A stretch of 64,000 bases of DNA, from positions 916,987-980,986 of the forward strand of contig NC_051453.1 of assembly GCF_001649575.2 (NCBI RefSeq). Direction: 5' to 3'. The stretch comes from Kryptolebias marmoratus (taxonomy: Eukaryota > Chordata > Actinopteri > Cyprinodontiformes > Rivulidae). The notes beneath the pieces were generated by a model. It saw only the letters and a program-made list of their open reading frames with translations. It was not told the origin of the DNA and made no database searches. This document shows, one piece after another, positions 10,460 to 22,440 of the stretch; the stretch's first letter is position 1, and each line of letters opens with the position of its first letter. The translations under genes and the position numbers were made by a program.

Positions 10460-12754
10460 ATGTTAGGAAACACACACACACACATTCACACAGACAATTA
10501 CATGATCACCTGCCACCTGCCTTGGCTTTAAACTAAGAAAACAGAAAAAAAAAAACCATTTGATTGGTGAGTGCTTATGAAGTGCAGAATTTACATGTGC
10601 TAAATAAAAAATATGAATAAAGATAAGTACACAAAATAAGGTGAAAGTAAGTCAAACATTTTCTTTTCAGTTGCCATGAATTCTGCATATAAAACAGAAG
10701 GTGGCGCTGCAGACTCATTTTCTGTTTACAGTCAAAGATGAGTTAAATGTGATGTTTACAACGGATGCTAAAGACTGAGGAATCATCTTAGGTCTGCAAT
10801 GAATAAATTCAGAAATAAACAACAGTTATTTCATCCAAAGAAACATATAAGTATAAGTAAAGCTGCTGTTCATTACCAGAATGCTTTTCAAACAAAGAAA
10901 GGTCTTTTCAGGAACAAAACACTTGTTTATGCAGACAAAGCTACACGATTCTCACCAAAAAGTGTCTGATTTGTTTGAGTTTGCATCCATCACCGTACAG
11001 AAAGTCAACACTCGAAGCTTTCCCAACAGAGGCAGCGTTCTTGGTCAGTGCTTTTATAAATAATGATTCATAAAAAAAGGAGCGTAAGCTGCACAGGAGA
11101 AAAATAATGAGCTCCGGAGGAGAAATAATGAGCTCAGGAGAAGACAAGGAACAACTGTGGCTCTTGGCACAAAAGTGTGACTTTGAAACAATTCATCTCA
11201 TCTGAGTTTCAGGTCTCGCTTCTGTCATGGAGGGGAGGGGGTGGGCGGTGGGGGGGATATAAAGACCCCCCTCACAGCGCTTTAGATCAAAACAGTTTTC
11301 AGGCACACTTTGTACAGTTTATAACATTGTGCATTTGCTTTTCATTGTTCTATATTAAATTAAACAAATGCACATTACTGTACTCAACACAGATATTTTT
11401 AGGAAAAATGATTTGATTTTCTTTTTCCAGAGAAGTCCTTCTTCTGTTTCCTGTAATGACCTCTGCCACAATGTTTGCAGTATTGCTGATTGAGAGATGA
11501 AGCCATGCCACTCTGAGGGCGACAGCTACTCCTAGTTCCAATATAAAATCCTTTCTTTGCATCCAGATACTCAGACACAGGGCACAAATCTGAAATAACA
11601 TCCAACAGCATTACACATTTCAAATGTCATCTGGGAAGCTTGATCTGGATTTCATTCTGTAGGAGGCAAGAAATCCAAAATTTACAGTTTGACTCATAAA
11701 GAATTGTGTTCAGTGACCTGAAGAACAAGGAGTCCTGCAGCAGTTGGTGTGTCTGCAGAGCTTTAATCAGCAGGAAGTCAATCATTCTGAGATCCTCAGA
11801 ACTGATCCGGAACCAGCGTGGCCTGGATCTAACAGTGGTTTTCCAAACTCCAGCAAATACCTGCTGGTTTAACCAAATATTATTGTTTTAATCTCATTTA
11901 CATGAAATCAATTCAAACAGAGTAACGATGTCCTCGTCTGGTGCAGGAGTTTTATGATGTCTAACAGCAAAACTGCTTGTTAGAAACTGTTTGATTTGTT
12001 GCACAACAGGCTCAGCTGCTCAGCTGACCATCTGTTGGTGAAATGAAATCTGTTAACCATTTAGATTTTATGGTGTGTTATCTTCTTAACTTCCTATGCA
12101 TATTTTTGTAGAAACGATTGCTTTTCAGTTTTGTTTCTGTCATTTAGCTGATGTTGTTTACAAAAATGAATTAAAATTGTGGAAATCATACAACCAACAA
12201 GCACACCGAGGGCAGCTGGGGACAAGGTGGTTAAATATTTTACCCCCCCTTCCCAATAAAACCACCTCATGGGAGTGCTGTGGATTCAACCCTTAATCTT
12301 CCTGCTGGAAAACAACCACTCCAACCCTGTTTCACAGCAGCTTCTGAATAAAATCTGAATTTTTATTATGTTCAGTGATAAACAACACCATTCACCTCGG
12401 AACAACTGGAATCTCTGCTTGGCACATTAAGTTGTCATTGTCAACACAAAGTAGAGCAAAATGTATTAAAAACAATAAAAATTAAAACAAAGAAGAAAAC
12501 CTTGTTTGAGTTGACCACCATAATTAGAAAACTGACTTTTGCAGACATGCAGTAAAGCTGTGATTGGTTCTAAAAAGCGTAATAAAACGAAGGCACTGAG
12601 TTGTATATCACATCAGTGCTGCTTCATGGTGTTCCTCTGGGATCGTGTGTTGGTCGGTTCTGAGTGCTGCATGTCGCTGAAACACCTTGGTTGTATAAAA
12701 CATTAGGTCAGCGATGTGCTGTAACTTCAGCCATCATTAATGCAATATATTTGT
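10460..12754. other. Intergenic DNA, no gene seen
   Basis: Only short chance frames. A small direct repeat of about 22 bp (two units with aataatgagctc) lies at 11100-11145. A G-rich run is present at about 11231-11256. Confidence 0.55.
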
Positions 12755-12762
12755 CTTCCATA

Positions 12763-13553
12763 CACGGGTGGAAATTTGCACCCCCCACCGGCCAAATGTG
12801 GGTAAATATTTGAAGTGTTGGGTGAATTTGATCAACACACACGCCACTGTGGCGGGTTGGCAATTAGAACAGAAAAGGTGTTATTTGTCCTCTTGACATA
12901 TAGGGGGCAGCAATGTGTCGAGTTGCTGCTGTTACGTCGAGCCGCGTTCCCCCATCAGATACGGTTCCCCCTGCGTCTCCGTAAATAATGACTTATCTAT
13001 TAACAGAATTGTTTAGAGGGGCAAATATTTCTCATAAAAAAACCAACAAAAAAACATTCTTTTAAAAATAAAATGTGCTAATAATATCATAATACAGAGG
13101 AATAAACACAAATAAGGAGTTGTTGGTAAATTATTTTTGTCCCATGTTTTAGAGGGGGAACCGATTATTTCAGACGGCTGAAATATTTNNNNNNNNNNNN
13201 NNNNNNNNNNNNNNNNNNNNNNNNNNNNNNNNNNNNNNNNNNNNNNNNNNNNNNNNNNNNNNNNNNNNNNNNNNNNNNNNNNNNNNNNNNNTTTATGTAC
13301 AGATATGCATCTTTTAATGGTTTAAAATAAAATAAGAAAAGTCTAGTTATTTCCATGCAGTGTCCAGAAAGAGGTGTTGTTCAGCTTGTAAGGCAACACA
13401 ACTGCTTCCACCCACCTCCATCATCATCATCATATGAAATTACTTTTTGTCACAACAAAAAATAGTGGCTGGGAAAATATTTGAGTGGCTGGTAAAAAAA
13501 ATTGTCCCCCAGCCACTATGGCTGTAGGACCAAATTTTTAATTTCCACTCCTG
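12763..13553. mobile_element. hAT-like non-autonomous DNA transposon containing an assembly gap
   Basis: The left end reads CACGGGTGGAAATTT and the reverse complement of the right end reads CAGGAGTGGAAATTA, giving related terminal inverted repeats. The 8 bp before the left end (cttccata) and after the right end (cttctata) match at 7 of 8 positions, an 8-bp target duplication typical of hAT. No transposase frame is visible, though 103 bp are unsequenced. Confidence 0.65.
13189..13291. other. Assembly gap (103 N)
   Basis: 103 undetermined bases inside the hAT-like element. A frame crossing it is not evidence of a gene. Confidence 1.
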
Positions 13554-15145
13554 CTTCTATATGAGTGTAGGAAAATAAATCTGCCACAGCTTGTGGAAGT
13601 GGAACATGTGTCCAAACGTACCATCTATTACATCTGCAAATGTTCCTGAAAATCACCAATGAAATAATGCACAAAACCAGTTTGTGCTCATTAAATTAGA
13701 TTCATTTGGATTTTGTTTTTTAGGTCAGTGCAGCAAATCGATTATAACAAACATTTGTGTGTGACAAAATGTGCTGAATAATAATTTGTAACTGGGTGAT
13801 TGTAGCTATCAGTATTAAAAATCTTGAGTGGTAAACAAAGCCGCCCCCATCGTACAGCTGTTTACTCTGATGAAAGTCCATGTTGCTACGTGTTACTGTG
13901 CACATGATACCTGCCCAGAGTGTCCTGTGTTCACATCGCTGCTGAGTCAGCATTCATGATTGCTTCCCTGTTTCTACTTTCTTCCAGATGTTCTTTGCAG
14001 TAAATCGACAGATTTTGTGTTATTTTACCTATTTATAAACAAATTGTTTAGCTTGATCTGGAAAAGTGTGCAGTTTCCAAATAATTATATGTAACTTTTA
14101 CACTTGTTGAATTATTTAACTTTATTTACAAAAATGTTCCCTTTAGAGTTACATTGAGATTCCTTTAAAACATTGATCTGTGAAATTTACTTCAGCATAT
14201 TTGCTCTTTTTTTGCTTCTGTCTTGGTTATTTTAGCTTCTAGCTACAGTTTTGCTACATTTAGCTTTTAGCAGCTGATAATTACATTCAGCACACTGCAT
14301 TTTTGCAGAAAATGCATTTTCTTTACTTTAAACATGTTTTTCTCTAATAATTAGATCCAGAAACTATTTCTCTGTCATGTTGGTGATTCCTTCAATCAAA
14401 AATAGATTTTAGTCTCTGTCACTGTTGAAGTTTGAGCTCATAAGTGCAGCAGCAGCAGCAGTCTGGGTCTAATAAGCCTTGCAGAAGAAGAACAGCACGT
14501 GCCGTCAATGACTGAACCAAGAAGAAATGTAGGCAGGTAGAACATTGACTTATTGGCTTGACACAATAAAATGATATTCTGTTTTTTCACTTAATGACTG
14601 ACGCATTATGTAAATGTCTGCATGGATTTATTAACATTTTGAGGCTAAATTTCAGTTAATTATTGCTTTTAAATTGATACTGAAACTCACAAAACAATTT
14701 TAAAAAGCTGCAGCTCTTTTATTAAAGTCAAAAAACCCATTTAGCATTTTAATTTTTTTCAAATCAAATAATTTTTTTACATCGGAAAGTTGAAAGGTGC
14801 ATTAAATCTACACTGTTATTACAGCGCTCCTGTCCTTGCCATTAAATGTTGATGCTGAGCTCAGTTTAGAGGTAAATGGCTTGAAAATTGCTTTTTTCCA
14901 TTCCAAATAAGGAGAGCCAACATCATGACTGAAGCCTAATGCCCAAAATTACACACCTCATGACAGGCTAATGGAGAACTTTGTGTGAGTATTTAATTGG
15001 CTGTGAATGAACAGATACACACAGGAACACACACAGGAGCACGTACATTCATGCAAACTGAATGGAAGCTGCAGTTGCAGTTTTCTTGACAGCTTACACA
15101 CAAAACCTCAAGTTTAAAGTGTTTCATTTGACATTGATCTTTGTA
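13554..15145. other. Intergenic DNA, no gene seen
   Basis: No exons recognised. The part at about 14830-15010 is less simple in sequence than its surroundings and holds a perfect CArG box (CCAAATAAGG, 14903-14912), the binding motif of serum response factor. Confidence 0.5.
14903..14912 (+). promoter_or_regulatory. Candidate CArG box (SRF site)
   Basis: CCAAATAAGG fits CC(A/T)6GG exactly. It is far from any promoter in the window, so a role as part of a distal enhancer is only a guess. Confidence 0.25.
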
Positions 15146-15149
15146 ATAG

Positions 15150-15300
15150 GGCGAGTTTATTGGGTAGATGTTGTTCTTTCAACTGCTCTCTTCTGCAGGG
15201 GTCACCACAGCGAGCAAATTTATACAACAGAATTGGCAATTGTTTTATGTCTGATGCAATTCCTGTTGCAACCTGGGCTCAAACCTGCAGCCTCAGGTTT
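15150..15300 (+). mobile_element. SINE-like dispersed repeat fragment
   Basis: The stretch contains ctgcaggggtcaccacagcg, then tttatgtctgatgcaattcctg and caacctgggctcaaacc, resembling a widespread fish repeat (GGGTCGCCACAGCG...TATGCCGGATGCCCTTCCTG). It is diverged and lies just before the solo LTR. Confidence 0.55.
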
Positions 15301-15359
15301 ATAAAATACCCCAAAATACAGCTTAGTAGATACCAAATACTTACACACCTAATAAATAC

Positions 15360-16495
15360 TGTGGCAGTATGCCCTGTGGCCTTTGAACGCACCACACAAG
15401 TGCTTGAATCTAATTGGTTGTGGCGCTGGCTGCCTGTATATAAAGGACCCTCCCTCACCTGGTTGACATGACGTTGTTTTCCTTCCGGTTCAGACCTCGG
15501 TGGTTGTGGGTGCTGCATGCTAGGTAAGGCAGGCTTCACCTCTCTCAAGCAAATTTATTACTTGTGATTTATTTACATTTTCTGTATAACAGCTGCAAAT
15601 TAATGCGTGCGCGCAAACGATGCGCTTAACGACGCTCTGATCGCCGCCGCCTGTACAAGCTCTACGTTTCCTCCTTCCTTTTAGAGGCACTACATAAAGA
15701 GCTCAGTGGTAGGTGAAGTACTGGAGTTTGGATGCTTTTAGATTCCATTTCTAACATTTATTTTTGATAGCCGCTGCTGTTTGTCCTTGGCCGGCTGTTT
15801 GCCCGCTGTTCTGGTTGTCCCCGACCGACGGTCCGCCTGTCAACTGGATAACCTGTCGACTGCCTACTTGTCGTCCTGTTTGCTGGCTTCATGCCCGCCG
15901 TCCTGGTCGGCGTAAAGCTGGCTCCTACCACTCGTCCAGTGTGGCTGATTTGGGCTGATTGGTGATCAGCTCGGACCATCTTTCTACTGCCGCTCTGAGT
16001 GGCGTCTGCTACAGCGGATCGGTTTCTCCCCGGACAGACTCTTAATTTGGACTATTGCTGCTTGATTGTGGGCTGAACTGTACAATTGTATTGTTTGTAA
16101 TTTGAATGTCTCTTCTTTGTTTTTTTGACAGGAACGGCCAGCTCGTGGTGTTGGTGGTGGTACTCCTTTTGGTTTGGTGCATGATTTTCTTTTGTTTTGC
16201 CTTGTTTCGTTTGCTGTGTTTCTTTTCTTGTAGGACACTAGCCTAAATTGCACTCCCGTCCCTGAGTTGCGCTAACACTGACTTTTAATGTGTGAGTGGT
16301 TTTAGACTAGTATTTTTGACTAAACAAACAACTGTGGAATAAATAAAAATTGTTACATTGTGAGATTGTCTCAAGCCTCATCTGTAGCGGGTCTGTGTGC
16401 CTTTAAGGTAACTTTTTAGTGGAGTTGTTGCAACCAATTATTAAAATAGTGTTTTTAAAACTTAAGTTCCCAATTATCACACTGCTCCCGCCACA
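15360..16495 (+). mobile_element. Solo LTR of an endogenous retroelement
   Basis: A 1,136-bp unit begins TGTGGC and ends GCCACA, with canonical TG...CA termini, and is flanked on both sides by the 4-bp duplication atac (15356-15359 and 16496-16499). Inside are a TATA box (TATATAAAG, 15437-15445) and overlapping AATAAA signals (16338-16347) followed by a GT-rich stretch. It is GC- and CpG-richer than its surroundings, for example at 15600-16000. No gag, pol or env frame is present, as expected after recombination between two LTRs. The TATA-to-poly(A) spacing implies an unusually long R of about 0.9 kb. The retroelement family cannot be assigned. Confidence 0.75.
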
Positions 16496-16499
16496 ATAC

Positions 16500-17300
16500 C
16501 AAGTACTCAACTAGTACAGGCTGGAAAACTTAACTGTACTTTAAAAACTGTGAACCTTTGATGGCAAAAGCCTGGTCTCATTAACATAAAAACCTGATTT
16601 TATTCCTACTTTAAACACTACGTACTCTCTCAGTATGCAGGACTTTGGTTGCTCTGTTTGAAATTTGGGGAAACATGGCCCATGGCATAATGGTCGGGAC
16701 TAGATAATCACGCTAGAAACAATATGAATCATGTGCTGTACAGCCTGCATGTTTACTTTTGTTCAGGTACTTCCTTCTGTGTTATTCCCCTCTGATATAT
16801 AACCCTGGAAAGCAGAAACACATGCTCTGACAGGTAATCACCCAGATTAAAAACTCAACTGATGCACAATAAACCATATGTGCTCGACAACGTCATAAGG
16901 CAAGCTTCCTGTTTTTTCCTGCCATATGAATCCGTAACTTTTCTCATTACACAAACTGTGTTTCAGTACAACAGCTGCGGCTGGGCTGTTTACAACGTTC
17001 TCTGCAGACTGTCAGGCCTAAAGTTAGTCTCAGGAGGGCGTGTAGGACGTACAAGTCAGTGTTTTATTGTGTTCATCACTTCAGGGCTTCTGTTGTGTCA
17101 TTTGTACTCACATAGTTTAGAACCTTACATAAAAAATGTTTAGTAAAGACAACATAAAATGCTTTAATTCAACAATGTGTTTTAATGCTGTTCATATTTT
17201 GAAAACGTGGGCACAAAAACAGGTTTTTCACTTGTATAAATTAAACAAATAGCTCTTCTTGTAGGAATACATATTGTCCATCACATTTTTGTGTTTGCTA
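16500..17300. other. Intergenic DNA, no gene seen
   Basis: Nothing recognised beyond short chance open frames. Confidence 0.5.
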
Positions 17301-17304
17301 AAAC

Positions 17305-17445
17305 CACTTCCCTGTGGCAGCCATCTTGAATTGAGTTGCATCCAAAAGTTAATCAGTTGTAGAGGTCAGCACAATGATTACTTTCTGAAACTTTCATTAA
17401 ATTTGTTGGGGGGTTCATGAGAAATTTGGCTAACAGTACAACTCC
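17305..17445 (+). mobile_element. Dispersed repeat family A, plus copy
   Basis: Starts at ctgtggcagccatcttgaa, then aaaagttaatcagttgtaga, then a tttcattaaa...ttcatgagaaa...gctaacag end. It matches the copies at 9911-10185 (inverted) and 31030-31250. It is the best preserved copy of the 3' half of this element in the window. Confidence 0.6.
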
Positions 17446-18427
17446 CACCCTGGAAACACACAGGTAAAAATATTTGTTTTTGTCTTCAGCTGAGGGTGAT
17501 AAAAACACCAATGTTTGAAAACTACGGAGATAAAGTGGTGCTCTAGTTCTGTAAAAAAGATATTTGATGTCAGCTGCACAAAATTTTAAGATCTGCTGAG
17601 TCTTAAAATGTTTAATAATGTCCAAAAAGTTGTGGACAGACTTGGACTGCAGTCAGTCTCGGTTCACCTCTCAAAGCCTTTTACGCAGAAGCCACATGGT
17701 TGTTAATTGTGCATCGTGTAGTTTATGTTGTGTAAGAAGTCACTGAAATGGCAGCAGACATCGAGCTGAAAGCTGTTGTTCTGATTTAATGATGCATTCA
17801 GAGACGCACAAGTTGGTCCTGTCTGCACATCGAGACACCTCATTCCAACACGTCCGCCTGCTTTTCATCTCCGCTCTGATTACATGACGGCCTGAAGGAT
17901 TTAAACAGTTCATCCACTGTCCCCCCTCACCTAAATGTCACGTGAACACGCTCTGAAAGAAAACAGGAACATTTATGCATCTTGTTTACATTTTTTCCTC
18001 GTCACATGAAATCTGGGTTCACTTATACTGTTGTTCAGAAGTCTTTCTGTTTTTAATAATAAAAAAATCCTGAGGACCTAAACATCAGAACTCTTTAATG
18101 CTGTTTTTGGGTCCTGTCCTTAAATATGTCATATTCTCAATATGTGAACATTTTACAGCAAAACTCTTTGTACTTTAATGTGTGGGGAATCTTTACTTCA
18201 GAAAGCCTCAACCTTTGAGATGCTTTTTAAAATAAATAATTATGTGACTGACTTTAAAGTGATTAATTTGAAGACTTTCTAATAGGTGTTTTTTTTTCTA
18301 GTCTTATGTTTTTCTTAGTTGTTCTTTGGCTTCCCGTAAAAGTTGCCCCATTCCCCTGGTTTTAAATCTATCTAAATTCTGTCAGAAAAAGGTGATAAGT
18401 ATTTATCTGAGTTACAGCATTTAAAAA
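17446..18427. other. Intergenic DNA, no gene seen
   Basis: No exon or repeat recognised with confidence. Confidence 0.45.
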
Positions 18428-19024
18428 AAACCTAATTCCAAAAAAGTTGGGACACTGTGTAAAATGTAAATAAAAAGCCAACCCATATTTTATTCAAAAT
18501 GGAACATAACAAACAGAAGAAATGTTTAAGAAACTGTACCACATTTTAAAAAATGGAGTTTAAACTTTATAGCAGCAACACATCTCAAAGAAGTTGTACC
18601 AGGATCATGTTTCCTTCCCTCCTTCTCACGTATTTCCATCAATGCTATGTTGTGTTTTTTGCAAAGCAGTGAATTTCTGCCCAGCTTTACTCCTGACAGA
18701 TTCAGTCTCTAAAATGATTTTTTTTATCCCCAGTCCTCTTACTAACCTGCTGCTAATTAACCTAATTAGATCTTCTTTGTACCACTTCCTTTTACAGCTT
18801 TTTGTTCCCCCTGTCCAAACTTCCTTTGAGATGTGTCACTGCCATGAAATTCAAAATTACCTCGATAAAAATATAGGAAGATGAAACAACCCCTCTCCCC
18901 CACAAACAGTTACTTAGTTTCAAGAGTTGAAATATCTGTTGTGTTCTATTGTAAATAAAATATGAGTTTCATCATTTCATTTACATTTTGCACAATGTCC
19001 CATTTTTTTTTCAGATTTGGGTTT
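18428..19024. mobile_element. Internally deleted DNA transposon with terminal inverted repeats
   Basis: The left end (aaacctaattccaaaaaagt then tgggacactgtg) pairs with the reverse complement of the right end (aaacccaaatctg then tgggacattgtgc). An interior block, catctcaaagaagttgt, repeats the end motif in degraded form. I recognise the TTCCAAAAAAGTTGGGACA terminus from common teleost DNA transposons. At about 600 bp and with no transposase frame, this copy is non-autonomous. The superfamily is not certain. Confidence 0.65.
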
Positions 19025-19900
19025 TCATTACATTTTAAAAGCGTCTTCATTTGGCCAGGCAGTCACGTTTTCTTATCATGACAAGATTTTTATTATGACA
19101 CCTGATTTTCCTCCAGAGGCATACAATTACACACAGAAAATACACGCAGGCAATTTTGCGGTGAACTCGCTGACTTATACTCAATGCCAAACACTTAAAG
19201 ATGACACAGATAAAGTCTATTCACAAACATATCAGCGGCTCATTTATGGTGGCGCTGTCACCACGTGAGATGGAAGCTGGAAGAAAGGCCATGTAGCTGC
19301 AGCCTTTTTGATAACTGAACCTGCATGCTGTTCCTCACGTAGCCTCATCACAGCTTATTATGTCCGGACATGAATGACTTACTGATGAGGCCTGTAAACG
19401 ATCACCGCAGCAGGCCTGTGCATGAGCACTGAGAGTTCTGTTCTACGGGTCATTTAGCCGGGCCTGGAAAAGTCTACGCTGTTTGGGTTCCATATGCTTC
19501 TTGTGCACCACACCAGACTTTCTTACAAAAAGCTTTTCTCAAAGCAGCGGTTTATGTCCTGGAGTGGTCCAGATTTTACGCTGAAAACAGAAAAATAAAA
19601 CTTAGAACTGATAACATTTTCCTGTAATATTAGAGCACCAGGCCACAACGTAATATATCACAGGAGCTATGTAAAATTAGGATGAATGTTTGAGAGCTGA
19701 TGAATTATTGTTTGCCATTGGATTGTTTTTCTTCTTTTCTTTATGGTGAAACAAACAAAAGACTAATTTAAATTTTGAACGTCCAACAAAAGTTGTCTCC
19801 CATTGTAATGAGTTTATTCACTTAGAAGTGTTTTCTATTTAGACTTAACATTCGTATTAGTTTAAAACCTGATCAGTGCACAAAAGATGATTGATTACTG
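19025..19900. other. Intergenic DNA, no gene seen
   Basis: Unique-looking DNA with a partial CTCF-like GGTGGCGCTG near 19249. No exon set recognised. An A-run lies at 19903-19920. Confidence 0.45.
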
Positions 19901-19974
19901 GTAAAAAAAAAAAAAAAAAACTAATTGGATCCAAAATGCTCCTGCCAGAGTTTTGATATGCGTTACAAAGAAAC

Positions 19975-20640
19975 AATATATTTCTCCAATTTTAGCTTCT
20001 CTCCAGTGGCTCCCTGTAAGATTCAAAGTATAATTTAAAATATTACTTCTAACACAGAAAACTGTCCTTCTTGTATTAAAGATCTGATTGTTTCAGAGTT
20101 TTGCTCTCAGACTGCAGGTTTACTTGAGGTTCCTACAGTTTATAAAGTAGAACAGAGGCAGAGCTCCTCTCTCTTTTGGAACAAACTTCCAGTTTATGTC
20201 CATGTCTCTAACCCCCTCTTTACTTTTAAGAGCAGGCTTCAGACTTTCCTTTTTGATAAATCCTATAGTTGGGGTTGGCCTGGGTTTCCTTAGTTCTGCT
20301 GCCATAGGCTTAGACTGCTGGAGTGCAAACTGACCACATCTCTGCTGCTGGCTTTAGTCTCTCTGCTCTCAGGGTTCAGTTATTGCTGTCATTAACTTGT
20401 TTTTCTTGCTATAGAAACGACACCTGGACAAATCCTGTCTTTGTGTCTCCTTCCTGTCCTGTCAAACCCCAGCTGGTCTGCGACAGATGGCGGCTCGTCC
20501 TGGTTCTGGTTCTGCTTGAAGTTTCTTCCTATTAAAAGGAAAAATAATTTGATATGTTATATAACCTGTTTTTTATATTAGCACAGTGCCCTGAGATGAC
20601 TTTTGTTGCGAACCTGCTCTATATGCATAAAGTGAATTAA
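19975..20640 (+). mobile_element. LINE 3' end (L2/Rex1-type) with decayed RT C-terminus
   Basis: Broken frames translate to pieces typical of the C-terminal end of a LINE reverse-transcriptase ORF: LASLQWLPVRFK, FKILLLTQK, FTFKSRLQTFLFDK. They are followed by the 3'UTR module (gatggcggctcgtcctggtt) and an end resembling the usual ctatata-aa-tgaatt tail. Frameshifts and stops show it is dead, and it is 5'-truncated as is usual for LINE insertions. Confidence 0.75.
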
Positions 20641-22139
20641 AATGAAATGAGCAATGAAATGAACGTGGTTAATTTTTAATCAGAGCTACGCATGAGACTG
20701 CAAATGTGCACACGTCTTAATTTTCCTTTAATGAAAACTGAGTCGTCTCAAATGGATCTTTTGAAACTTGACACCAAAGAGCAGTAAACAGAAAGTGACA
20801 AGATGAATTACTTTTACCATCTGAGGCGCAGCTGGCAGCACATTCTTTGTTCTGCTGTGGGGGGGTCAAACATCTGGGGCTCAGTTAAAACACAAAATAA
20901 AGATGCCCAGTTTAGCTTAAAACTTTAGTTTGCTTTTAGCCATTGAAAACACATGTTCAACTAATAAAGGTCAGCAAATAAATTCTAATATTATAAGAGA
21001 AATAGCTGACATGTTTTGTTTCTGATTGTTGGGTTGTCATTAGAATTGTGGAAAAAATGCAAAACAAGGACAAAATGATAATGAAACTTTGATGGGGACC
21101 TAGATGAAGAGCCAGATCAATTTATTTCTCTCTGTAAAGTTTTTGCCCAAACTTATAATTATGATTCATAGTTTGTGCCACAGTGTAATGAGCACTGGGT
21201 AATGGCATCATGAGCATTCATATTGGATGATAAAGATGCGTCCCTCGTTGTGTCTGTGTCTTTTTGTCTGCTGCTGGGTTTGAAGTTTGCAGGAACCAAT
21301 GAACCAATAAAGATAATCTGCAGATTCATGCACAACCTGCCACTGTCTCTTGCACAACTTACGTCACTGTTCTGTGTGTTTTTTATGATGGTGCAGGAGA
21401 TGTAATCCAGGAAAGGAATGTTTTTATTTCTTAACAAAAGCCATGCAGTATTTAGATGTGTAAATTCTACCAAGCAGCAACTAAAAACAAAACCAAAAAT
21501 GGATTTCAAAGCAAAATAAATATGAAACATCACACATCCCCTTTTGTTCTCTCCGTTTTTCATTATATTGTTGATGGTTTTTGGTTCTTTGTTGTTGGTA
21601 GTTGGTAAGGTTTAAAGAAAACAGAAAGTTTGGTCTCTTTGTGACTTCAGCAGTTCTAACATTTCCAAACATCAGGGGATGAAGTTGCCTTTGGCCACAC
21701 AGAGGATTGGTGGAAGACTGCAACCTTCACGTGCCTCTTTAGTTATATTATGAAGTGCAGTCAAACAATTTAATCTAATTGAGGTTTGTTATGATGCCCC
21801 AGAAAAAAAAACAAATTTATCTGTTTAGTTTTTAAAGTGGTGCTCTGTTTTCTCCATTTATAACCAGAATAAGAATTATTGTCATTGAAACAGGTTGGCA
21901 GAAATTAAAACAAAACAAGAAAAACACTACAAAAAATAAAATAGGCAAACTAGGTTTTTTAGATGTAGGTACTAACTTATATTATACAATGGCATATTAG
22001 AGCCAATCGGAATAAAAAAAAGTAGATTTTATTGTGTTTTAATCTTAAAGTGTGAATGTGGAGCTTAGATATGAAAATGCTGCTGCTGTCGTTACTTGCT
22101 CTACTCTCCATGGTTGTATTTGTAATTATTTATATCATT
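20641..22139. other. Intergenic DNA, no gene seen
   Basis: AT-rich. A 134-codon minus-strand frame at 21159-21563 has no recognisable domain and looks like chance. Confidence 0.45.
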
Positions 22140-22440
22140 AAAATGTGTTTTTCTTTCCTGGACCAGTCATTCTGTGTTTGTATCTCTTTCCTGTTCTCCA
22201 ACAGCAGCCGGTCGGAGCAGATGGCAGCTCGTCCTGAGCCTGGTTCTGGTCCTGGTTCTGGTTCTGCTGGAGGTTTTTCCTTTCCACTGTCACCACTGTG
22301 CTGCTCAGGATGGGAAACTGCGACAAAGTAAAGAACTTTTACTTTTACTGATTGGCTGTTTTAATATACAGTATTTTTGTAGAGACCTGAGACAACTTTT
22401 GTTGTGACTTAGCATTAAATAAATAAACTGAATTGAATTA
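22140..22440 (+). mobile_element. LINE 3'UTR fragment, same family as 19975-20640
   Basis: Shares the gatggcagctcgtcctg module with the copy at 20486. It then has a CCTGGTTCTGGTTCTG short tandem array, the ctgtcaccactgtgctgctcagg block and a terminal aaataaataaactgaattgaa tail. It lies in the same orientation 2 kb from the other copy. Confidence 0.7.

Noticed and set aside
13165..13356. Frame crossing the N run
   Set aside because: The middle is undetermined sequence inside a transposon.
15758..16253. Several 60-90-codon frames on both strands
   Set aside because: They lie in the solo LTR, which carries no protein genes; openness follows from its higher GC content.
21159..21563. 134-codon minus-strand frame
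   Set aside because: Composition and lack of any domain suggest chance in AT-rich DNA.
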